A stretch of DNA of 64,000 bases from Euwallacea fornicatus (Eukaryota > Arthropoda > Insecta > Coleoptera > Curculionidae), in the NCBI RefSeq assembly GCF_040115645.1, contig NC_089548.1, positions 2,108,001 through 2,172,000 of the forward strand, in the 5' to 3' direction. Positions within the stretch are counted from its first letter, which is position 1; the number at the start of each line of letters is the position of its first letter. The notes beneath the pieces are model-generated. The model had not been told where the DNA came from. It worked only from the letters and a program-made list of their open reading frames with translations, and did not search any database. A program made the translations under genes and the position numbers. This document shows positions 25,001 through 37,000 of the stretch, in pieces.

Positions 25001-28000
25001 ATTGTTTTTCTTTTAGGGAGATACTCAATAAAAGTGATCCTACGTTTATCCCAAAAAACTCACATTTCTCTCAGTTGAAACGGTTTTCGCTTTGTTTGGA
25101 GCCGATTCTCCCCTTTGAGTCCATTGTTTTGACTGCTCTTTTGTCTCAGCTGTGAAGTGATGGATCCGTGTTTCATCCGTGGTTATGAATCGACGCAAAA
25201 ACTCGGCATTAGTGCTGCGAAACTTTGTCAAGCACCCCTTTGGAGCTGTCTCGCAGCGCTGCTTTGTCCATCTTGAGCACAACTATGTGGTATCCAATTA
25301 TTTGGTCAAAATGTGATGCATAGTACTTACTGAAAGCTCTATCGTCCAGTATAATTTCGTGGATTTTCACCACAATGTGTGGAGTGGTCAGATCTAGAGT
25401 GTCGTTGGGTCGAACACTGAAAAAATCGTCTTAGCAGTTGGAGGACCAGATCACCCATAGTAGAATGTAACTCCACATTGATGTTGGACGGGCTAATAAA
25501 TACTTAGCAAGTGAAACTATTGAATTACGCATCGATCAGTAATTTTTTCCGTGTTCACAAAAACTCTTAAACCGTTCACTAAAAACGGCCCCAAAACAAA
25601 CACAAATCAACGTAACACCATTAAACCTTAGGCGTAAGCTTTTTAAGATTAGGTCTTTGTAATATAGGTGAATTTTTAACAAAAAATCGCCCTCTATATG
25701 TCGCGTCGGGTACTACTTCTGGGGTCATCCCCGTACATAGTTTGAAATAATTCTGAAATCTGAAGATTTTTCCTGGATTTTTACTTGATATTTAGAGGAT
25801 ATTCAGAAATTCAAAAAAAGTTTACCCTTAAGCTCGTTTGAGTCCCATTCATTCCGCCATCACCTACTCCGCCTTGAAGGGCGATATGTTCATATACTCT
25901 TGATAAATTCTTCTCGAAAAGTTAAAAGTGCCACAATTTCATTATATAATACTTTCAAATTTAACTCACTACATAATTTAAGCCAATTTCGACATCATGC
26001 AGATTTTTCCTGGATCTTCGCTTGATATTCCGGCACAACAATAACGCGAAGCCTCATAGTTTAAGGTGTTACTTCAATGCTTGACTTCTGAACAGAGAGA
26101 AAGCTTCGAGTGCCCTTATAAGCTCGATTGAGTCTCATTTTACGCTGAATGGCCTGGCTTTATGAGCCTGGAAATGCCCGAAGGCTCTATCGAAGGCTCT
26201 ATTGAAGTCGGCTTCGACAGTGAACGCACTCTTTGAAAATCGCAAATTGAGCGAAATGCTTGTAAATAATATGACTTGCATTTGATGGGTAAATAATGTC
26301 TGTTTCGGGTTTTATTGCAAAGGTTTATACATGGAATTTACAGTCTAACATATGATTTAATAATCTGTGAAATGGGAATTTTATTTGTCGTTTGCAACGA
26401 TTTCAATCGAGCTTTGTTTAATCCCGATATGATATGTAATACATAATCTTGATACGTCCCTGGAACGATAAATAAAAGTGCTTCCTTTCATTATGCAACT
26501 GGTTACGAGATGAAACCCGTTTAATCACTGATTTCCATTGGGAAAGTTGTGACTCTACGACAATTTTCTTAATCTTGTTATGTGACTTGTTTCGTAAAAT
26601 ATTATGTTAGCTATTGCGTCTATTTTGCAAGTTGTTACGCACTTTTCTGAACTAGCTTAAACCAATATCTTCCTTTTTGTGCGTTTTACTACAAAGGTAT
26701 GTGCTACCTCATGGAACTTGAGAATTTCCTTAACGAAGTGCTTTTGGAATATGAACTACATAGCAATATACCCTTATTTCCGCTAGCAGAATTCGTGGCT
26801 AAAATTTCTCGTAATCATTAGGAATCGCCTTGTATAACTTAACCAGTCCGTATCAAATTTATACCACAACATTGTCACCTCCAACGGCTCCATTAATGCT
26901 TTGAAATGAACGAAAACAGCTTTTGGGATCATGCACTTGAAATTTGTAATTTCGAACGAATTGAAAGAAAATATTAGGGACGTTGGAACTGTCGAGAGCC
27001 TCTTGAAAGTGTCCGATATGATTCGGTTCAATGGAATATAAGACATAAATAAGAATTTTAAAAGTAAATTTTTGGATTGTGGAAACTAAAGATCCTGACT
27101 GCTTTTACAGCAAGAGGAAGAGCATATTGTTCTCTGATATTCGTCAGAAATCCTTCTGTCTAGGACCTGAGCGACATAGTCAAATTATTTAGAGACTTCT
27201 GAGAACAACAGGGTAGAATGGTTTTGCCCACGTTAGTTGTTGGGTTCACGCCATTTGACACTACCAAAAAACTCTATTTGCCACAGTCTGAAAGTTTCCC
27301 CTGTATAAGTTAAGATTGAGAGTGGCTGAGTTTAAGAACTGAGTGAGGTTAGATTCGAAAAACTACTGAAGATTTAAACACAGCAAATGTCAATTTTTTT
27401 TTAAGAATGTGCTAAATTTCGGCATTCCTAATTAGATAATTGAGGATTGACACTTAGCACGTTCTTAATGAAATTTTGCCATAGCTGAATGTTTAACCTC
27501 ACTCAGTTGTCAAACTGTGCAACTGTCACAATCTTTGAAATATAAATGGAGAAGAAGTGGGAGTAACTTATGTGAACGCATTTGTGTTAAGAAATTAATA
27601 TCAAGAGAAAAATGTCAAGATCAAAAATAAAAAAACTGGAAAAAATAATGTACGTTACTCGCTTTAATACGGTTTAATCTTGTATGTACAGGGGCATCAC
27701 TTCCAGCTTTCCTATTGTCATTGGAAACGGCCGAAAGAGGGCTCTTGAATGAAATGACCGAGCACTAGAGTTTTTCTGTCCACCCTATACTGAATTAAAC
27801 ATGAATTCGTAAAAATGCAGTTTTCAGTGAATAAAGTACAACTTTTTTCAACTTAAAATAAAATCGATCCCGTGTTAAGAGGCAGAAAGAGAGCCTCAGT
27901 TTAATACACAAACAAAAAACTAATACACTTCCATCACTTTCTCGAGAAAACGTAGCGATTTATTTTTTTTACATTTTTATAGGCCATTTTTGAGCCACCT

Positions 28001-31000
28001 TAAAGAGAATATTGCATCGACCTTTATCAACTTTTTATGGTTACTCGTCGAAGACCGTAAAATGATCTTTGATGCCCTGAAAGACATACGAAAATTGTAC
28101 CTTTGGTGCAAAGTTCATGATGTTTGAGCTTGGATGATGATTTTTAATATCTTTACTTTTTTTTAGAGCATTTAGTTTCAGGCTTCATTTCATCGACGTC
28201 ATATATCATCATTGATATCATATGGGGAATATATCATATATCGAAAAGCGACAGACTTTATTACCCAAGTTGGCGGAATGTTGAGTAGATTTTAAAATAC
28301 GAACATATAACTGGAAAACTGTTGGAGTTACCGTGATAAAGTGAGTGGCCAACTAATTCTCTAAACTAAAAAAGGAATGCAAAGTTTGAACAATGCGCGA
28401 TCAGTGGCGGACCAGAAAAGGGTTGGAAGTGCTAAAAGGGAGACTGAGCTCAGAGAAAATATAATCCTGTAGGTTTTCGAAATGACTTGACAAGTCTGCA
28501 TATATAGCGTAGGTGCGACGAGGAAAAAGTCGCTTTTTTCCTTATAGTGCTCATTTTCCCTACCTTGCGTTCCGCATTTAACTTGTAAAATTTAACTTCC
28601 CGTACCTCGGCCGAGACCTTTTGGAACTAATGTCAATGTGAACTTTTGTAAGTTGTACTTTAAGTTATTGTTAAGTTCTTTAATATCGGAACGTCCTGCA
28701 TACATTTGAAAACTTCAATTTCTCAACGAAGTCTAAATTTTGGTTTAGCTTAAGTAGTTATAATCTTCCCTTAATTCTCCCTTTCGTCATTAGTGGGATA
28801 CCCTATATAATCGGTGGTACATGGAATTTGAGTAGATCAAAAGCGTGCTGAAGGGGAGAGTGAAAATGAGAAAATTAATTGACCTAATTTTGGTTTAAGG
28901 ATTTTTCTTCTTCGCTTTTAAGTAACCCCGTCACTGATTAAGCAGCATGTGCTGCGTTCGCTTAATCCACTTCGTGATCCTCGATTTCAGCAAGATTTGA
29001 CTCTTTGAATTGCAGATATGTGACCTCGTTTAAAACCCAATATGTCCACTAAGATTGACGATGAAGCCGCATACTTACCGGCAAGTCAAAGAGATATTGC
29101 AGCTTAAAAAAACAAACCGTCCAAAGTCCCCTAATTTTATCCGGGAGCACGTTTCATACTGTTTTTATAGCGTTTACTTTGAGGAAGTTTACTTAAATAA
29201 ATATTTGGACGGATTAAGTCCATTTGGAGAGAGAGCGAATACAAAATTTAATCAAAAACCTGCTTCTTTTAACGATTTTTGTTATATTAATGTTAATGAT
29301 GTTTGATCACACAGGACTCGAATGGCTGCAATATACGTCCGATTCCAAATTGGCCTGTGAGAGGTCTAAGGGTCTATCAGGGGGTTATTCTCTCCATTAT
29401 CAGCTCGTGTTGCGTTGAAAATTCCTCGTGGACCTTTTCATTGTCTCGCACATTTAATAGAAAAACCGCTAACTAACAAAAATGAAACGCATTAATCACC
29501 GTGACGTATTCCCCACCGAAAAGGTCCGTCTGAGGGGCTCTCCCATAGGGACGATGTTTTTCCTTTATTTCCCAGCTTGCATGAAAAGTTGTTTAGTTGG
29601 TCAGTGTAAAAAAAAAATCAGAAACACATATATTATGTCTGTACAAAAAATGAGCACGTGAAAATATCACACTCTAAAAGACAATTCTCCGGGGCTCATT
29701 TCCATGGTGTCGAGGGCAATCAATTAGAATTCGCACTTTGTGGATGGGAATCTGGCGCTAATTATTTACCAACCACCCTCTCGTCAAATCTCTCTCGCTA
29801 ATGCTCCGGGGGTTGACAACCTGTTGTGTTTATCCTCAGGCTGATTGCTTTTTGTACGTCGGAGAAATCTTTCAAGAAAAGTTTATGTGGAATACGAAAA
29901 CTTCTTCCATTTATCCTGTTCTTGCAGTCTTTGCTTAATTTCCAGCGCCGTAGCTACGAATTTTGCGCCGCTCGCAACTTTAAAATTAGAGTCTGCTTAC
30001 ACGAGGCCCCTTTTCTGCCACGCTCGAAAAAGCTTTTCTCCGGCTGGGAAAAAAGCGGCACCTTAAGTTTATGCCAAACTGGCTGTATAGGGTCACTTCC
30101 AATGCCTGGGATTTTGACCCGAATTAACCCTTTAACCCACAGGCAGTATAAGGAAAAACAAATCTAGATGAATTTAAAAAATATAGAAAGATCGAATTAA
30201 AAAGGACTTTAATCGATAGCAATCGGAGATAAAGTTATGTATTGCCCTGGCTTTTTTTCAGAGGTTGTATATTCTCGGTTATTAGGGCCGCCAAGGCAAT
30301 AAATTTCATCAAAAGAATTGATTGAATGCGGGAAAGCGAGCCATAGCGACAACTTCCGTATATCCTGTATACTATTTACTAATGATTATAAATCTCTAAA
30401 TGCGAACCACCGTTTCTGTCACAATTTTTTTATATTTTTTTCATATGTCATACAGGGTGTCTACTAAACGATGGCATTAACTTCGAGGTGTGATTCCTTG
30501 TCAGATTTTATAACAAAAAGTACTAAGAAACCTATGTTCTATCTTGCTCCGGTTTTGTGATACAGGGTGTTAAAAAAAAAATTTCAGTTTTTCATAAATA
30601 TTTTCGGACGTAAGGGTAATAACTCGATGAGATTCACTATTCACGGATGTTTCGAAAAGAGAAATTGAAATATATTATCGGTTTTATTGCAATATGTAGG
30701 GGGCGTTACATGCAGTAATATTCTTGCGTTAAATTTGCTCTAACGTTTTTAGGACCGTGTATTTTAATTTATAATAAATTACGTCTTGTTTCCCCCTTAA
30801 TACTAAACAAAAAAGGTATGCTTAATCGAAAACTCTCAGAGCAATGGTTTTCGAGGTATCGACGATTCAAAATTTCCTTGCACATCATTTCATCAAAACA
30901 TGAATTTATTAATAAACATGTAATAATAGTCCCTATACGTTTATTAGAACTTTTTCTTATAAAATATGACAAGGACTCATCTTTTGAAGTTAATGTCGCC

Positions 31001-34000
31001 ATTTAATAGACACCCTGTATATGGCCACATACGTTTATAATCATCTCGACTATCATCCTGTTTAGGATGTGTGTCGGTGGACCAAACATCCCGTATATGT
31101 CTTTGCACAACGTACCATCCTCCCCGAGAACAACCAATTAGTTCCTTACATGAACTAGAACATTCTATGGTTACAGTTTAAAAAAAATAAAATTAGATTT
31201 TTCTTATGTGACCCTTCTTTGGTGTTTTATACTCACAATACAAAGTGCTGAAGCTGTAAAAAAATAATTTTCTGAATAACTTCGGCGTTTCTTGAAATTT
31301 TTTAATGAAATTTTGTAGAAGTAGTTCGATGAAACAGACGGAAAAACTTTGAAAACAGAGTGGGGGAAAACGGGGGGTCGTGGACACGTTTTCCCATCTT
31401 ACTCCTTTTTGCGCAAGCCCATGCTGAACGTGTTTAATTTTTTAAACTAAATGTTCCTTTATATAATTTTATTTTGTTTCTGTAAAATTGTAATTTACCG
31501 CATAGTTTAGAAGATATTTCAGCAAGTTGCCTCTCAATACATGGTACCCTTCGTTTATATTGGGAAAGTATTTATCCTTTATTTTTGTACAAAAATAATT
31601 CTTGTTCTACTTTTTTTACCCAAATTATCGAAGAAGGGTTTCCCATCTAACTATGTGTTATTGCCGAATTTCATTAAAATATCTCAAGAAACATTGAATT
31701 TAGTAATAAACGTTTTTTTGTTAACAACTCTAACAGTCTGTATAGTGAGTATAAAGTACCAAAAAAAAGTCGCCAAGAACCGTCTAATTACTTGCGCTCA
31801 AGGTATCGGTGGTTAGTTCGGATTGGCCTACGAATTTACAACACCTTGTATATAGCCAAGCACCTTCAAAATGCGATCCACCACTTTTCCGAACGTGTAT
31901 CGACGAACTAAACATCCTCTACATTATTTTTGTCACCTCGAAACCCACTCGAGGGGGTTCGTCAAGCACCTTTGGATTCAATCCAAAGCATAAATGATCC
32001 TCCCCAATCAATTTTTCGGAAACAAACTCTTTAGGAACATCTAACTTCCGGTCGGAAATTCGCTCTCTAAGTCTGAGACAGCCCCAAAATATCAAACCCC
32101 CACCCATCATGAAATCTCGAAACGAAGCTAAGTTGGCTCATACTATAATCTACTGAAATCTACCTGAACTCCTGAACAATACGCTTTGCTCTGATATCCA
32201 AGTATTTAAGACAAAAGTTAGTCTAAAACTCTTGCTTAAATTCCTCGTTGTGCTTTTATAAGCTTCACCCAAGAGATCTATCTACAACATTTTAATTGTT
32301 TAATTCGGCACGTGGACCTTTTCACGTGCCCCCCAACTTTCCTCCAATCCGTAGTGAAACATGTCGGACGAACTAAGCAGTAATAATTGTCCGATAATTT
32401 GGAAAGTTCTAAAAGGCGCTACAAGTCTTTTGCTGAGAACTTACATTGTTAGTTCAAAATGATTGTTTTTGGGTTTTCGGAAAGGTCAAGTCTTTAACCG
32501 GAAGGTATTGAAACAATTGCCATTTAGGTGACCTTTTTCGTGGAAGAAAAAGGGAAATTCTCCTCGTTAGGGCTCGCCAAGAGGTCCCAAGAGGGCACAT
32601 TTCAGATTAAACTAACAAGACGGAGTAAGTATTTGTAGGTTACAGCACAGCTTTAGGGGGTACAGTTATTGTTTTTTTTTTTAGACAATTGATTACTTTA
32701 AAGCATTTATCTGTTCCATGTTCTTTAGTGAATTAGACTCCAGGTTTTGACGCACCGCAACAGGATCCTTCGAGGAATTCCTCTGGCATGTCTTCGCTCA
32801 CCCTGTATACGTTCACGAGTTGAACTAAAATCTTCCTCAAAGATTCAGAACGAAGCGCAAATTCTGGATATCGATTAGGGTTTCGGGGCTCAATCAGGAA
32901 TTTATATGGAAAACTTAATGGCGCAATAAATCACGCAACCTGCAGGAGTCGCCCATGTTCAATTAGGTGCGGCTCATAGAGGAGGAACGCAAATGCATAA
33001 AACTTTCACTATTGATGCATTAAATCGGCAAAGCGTGTCTCCAATCCCCAGTTATAGAGTTTTTAAGCAATTTAATAAAAATGCAGATTTACTCGAGGAT
33101 TTCTTCCCAAGGATAATACACCTAATCCTAAAAATCCCAGACTGGCTTCAATCCTTTAATGCACCTGCCGCTCCTGACCCGCCGTCATGTTTATGCTGAA
33201 ATATGATAAAGTTGCATATTCGCATCAAAATGTTTGTTTTACCCAAAATAATAAAGCGAAAAATTCGCAAAAACGTAATGAGGATTTACGGTTTTATTGT
33301 ATGGAAGGGCTTAGTACTTGGGCGAATTGGAGGCCGCTTTATTGGTAAATCCTTCATTGAAAAGTTTTAGTGCAATTTTAGGAGGATTTATCCAAATTTG
33401 GTTAATTAAAGTAAGTTTGCAAGCACTCGATTGTTCTAGTTTTTGCGTCTCAAAAAAGATATTTACGACTCAACTAGGGCGATATTTTGCAATCCCATAA
33501 AAATCCCCTATCCCCCCTAACCTCGAACACCGCAGAGAGCATGTCTCCTTGGCATTTTCGGCATTTTCTTCAGTTTAAGCATTGTCCATGTGTTTTCATT
33601 CCCGATCTTCGATCTTTTTTCCTTCGTAATCTCTCTGTGCGTCCTCACTCCTGAACTGCAGCTCCATCGTGTCGTGGTTGCTATCATCGAACCAGTATTT
33701 CTCGTCCTCACATCGATCTATCTTACACAAGTAACTGTTGACCACTCCATGTCCGGTGAGTTTAATGGATCATCGTCTCACTTCCACTCAGTTGATTGTT
33801 CCAATAAGACTATAATTATCTTGGTCGACTCATTATAAACTTGCCATTGGTTCCGTCATTCGGCTCATGTATAATACTTTCTAACATGCAGCAACAGTGA
33901 GATTGAGTGAAACAACCCCCGTTGTTACCGCCATCACACCACTCAACCAGAAATTTGAAATAACCTCAACTAACTTGAATTAAGATTTTTTTTTTGGAGG

Positions 34001-37000
34001 TGGGGGAAATGCATTTACGCACTTCCGCCAGGCCACGTTGGTATAATGGTAATCAGCCTGGCCGTGTGGGGCTCCGGTGAACAGCAAAATGCCGACTATC
34101 CACTAAAACCTCCCTCCTCTCTTCACTGTTGCCCCCCTCTCCTTCCTCGGATACGCCAATAAGCATTACTTCAGGAGAGAACTTGAATTAACCTGGACTA
34201 ATCGCAACTAACCCGAGCCAATCGTAACTAACCGGAACTAACCTGAACTTAAAGGAATGCTTTCACTTCAAAGAATTATCTCGGATTAATAACCAAATCT
34301 TCGTGAAAGATTTTTTCCATTAGTCCATAGTTCGTAATAATCAATATTCGTTGCTGTCAAGCTTCGCTCAGACCCGTTGTGCTAAAATTTCTTCTTAATC
34401 AACCATCCATTTCATGTTGGTACGACGATGATAGATGTATGCCCGTATTACGAAACCTCTTACATAATTAGATGTGATGATTAAGCTTTTGTCCCCAATT
34501 AATCTCTATTAGGCAATGAAAAATTCTATCGCAATGTTGGTTGATAATTGAGTTTCGAGTGGTTGTTATTCGAGGGATACGATCTGATGTGGTTGCGACT
34601 AATATCGGTTTATGTAATATTTTCGAACGATTAAATGCAAATATTTCTAAGATAAAAAGAAATTTCTTAATAATTTTTGTTTGTTTTAATTTTTAAAATG
34701 TTTCTTTATTTTTGTATTTTCTTATTTTTATTTTACTTCCTAAAATCGTGAAAACCCTTCGAAAGGTGGTAAAACTACATTTTATTTAATAAAGCAGCAA
34801 CCATCAGAAAATCGCTATGAAGCAGGAGAGGTAAAGGACGTTTCTTATGAATCGAGTGCAATTTTCAAGTGCTCCGATAGAAATAAGCTGTGCTAAGAAT
34901 AACCATACTATATCTTAATGTTAGCAATAACTATTATTTCTTTTTGCAGGTGATTCAGTTTGGCTTTCTGGTAAGTAAGCTATAATAAAACATAGTCTAG
35001 GAAATATGTATTTTTTTCATTACTGTACCGAAAAATCCCGTGGCAGGGATCCTTTTCTCTAATAATTATTCAGTCATCCTTTACCTAAAAATACAAAGAA
35101 ATTCTCTGGAAATTGTCGAGAGTGCAGAGAACTCTAAGTTGATTTAAGTCTGCATCTCGGAAATGTTAGGAAGACCAGAACAGGATTATCCCAAAAGCAT
35201 TCACAAAACACAAGTGATGCATTAAGAAATCCGAGGGCAATTCCGAAGTCCGACGTGACTCCACTTTATTTCATCGAAATTTTGGGAAGACCCGCGAACA
35301 CAAACTTCCGAAAATGTTCGAAAGACGGAAATCAACATGTGAAAACATTAAAGAAAATGTTAATGTAATCGACTCAATTGAGATTTTTCATTGTCGAGAT
35401 GGCCCGAGGAAAGATCTGAGCATGATTTTTCGAACATATTCAAAAATACCAAGATTATACGTAAAAAAATGGTGCTGAAACCCGAAATGATCAGAGGGGG
35501 ATTGTAGGAAATGTTGGGAAGATCGAGTCAGAATATTAAAAAGTGTGTAAACACGAAATCCGCATGCAGGGAAATTGTCGAAAATGTTGATGAAATTGGC
35601 ATCGGCTTGAATTGGATTTCCGTAGGTGGTCGGAAAACTCAAAACGAATATTCAAAAATGCAAAATATTCTAAAAGCCGAACCTACTCTCAAGATAAATT
35701 TTACTAAATTAACCGAACCGGCAGTGACGAGACTTATGCTGAAATAACCAGAACGAAAGCAATGAAATGTTGATGAAGGCTGAACCGATCCGAGTGAATT
35801 TGTCGAAATCATTGGTAAGACCCGAAGACAACACGCACAGTAAATGCCCAAAAATACTGATGAAGACCGAACTTACCTAAAATGATTCTTTTAGGTGATT
35901 CTTGGAAAAATATTGAGTGCAATGAGAATCTCTGCGAGGCCACCGAAGATTGTCCGAAATGTTGAGGTAACCTGGAGGTGGTGTGCCCGTTCATGTATGG
36001 TATATTCACTACTGGTCGGCGAAAGATTCCGATAGTGTTAAGGCTTATTTTACCTGAGAGGTTTTTTGGACATTTTAAAGAATGGACACTGCCTGGAAAA
36101 TAAACCTGAATGCTGCGATGCCGTGTGCCCATGGTTATTACGGGGCCATTACGGTCTGGCGAAATATTCATTAAATATATAGGTTGAATCTCTGATCAAT
36201 CCTAGAGAGGTATTGGCACCACATGTTTATGAGAATTTAGTTGTGTAACTGGACAGTTCTAGATTAATTTTGGTTCCATTGATATTGAATTTGATTTTGA
36301 ATTTTACATGCACTCTCCTTTAAGAGCACTTTCTTCCCCCCCCCTCCATTTTAATTCTTAGTTCTTTTAGCGACCCTGAGCCAGCACGCAGTCTTCACAT
36401 GGAAGTGGTTGCGAGAAAGGGCTTGCAGCAGGCCAACCGTCCCAGCCAAAACAAGTGAGGAGGAGGTGACCTCTGTGCAAGGCCCCATACAAATCAGCTC
36501 ATCGATGCCGGATTTAGCTGAGGAAACGAAGCTGAGCTACGTTCAGGAAATCAAGGAAATTGTTACTAAAAAAGTGAGTATGATGGCAATTTGGCTATAG
36601 CGTCTCATTAAGATTTTTAATCGCGAGATGATCTCAGATTCTTGACGTCAACTTAATGAGGCAGATAAAGTTTATTCCAGGAATGTTTTGTGTAAGTAGA
36701 GAACGAATATCGGCTGGAAATCACATTTAATTGACCTTAATGGTTTAATTAAACTTTTCCTCGAGTCTCGGCAATTACACAGAACATATTTAAATCGACT
36801 GCCCTCGGGAACCGAATGCTGAATAGCTCGTCCGCGTTTTAATGGAGGGAGGGTTTCTCCATGTGGAATTCCCTGTTCTATTTCGTACCTGTCAAGACGT
36901 GTAGCCGCAAGCGTGACTGCATGGTTCGCATTAAGCTTATGAATGTTAAACAATTTCATTTCCAGACGGATGAGGATCCCGTTTTAGAGGGAGCGAGTGA

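Noticed and set aside
34040..34050. TGGTATAATGG matches the tRNA A-box consensus, suggesting a tRNA or tRNA-derived SINE promoter
   Set aside because: No B box or cloverleaf follows, and the match is on the + strand while the insert's poly-A tail shows it is transcribed from the minus strand.
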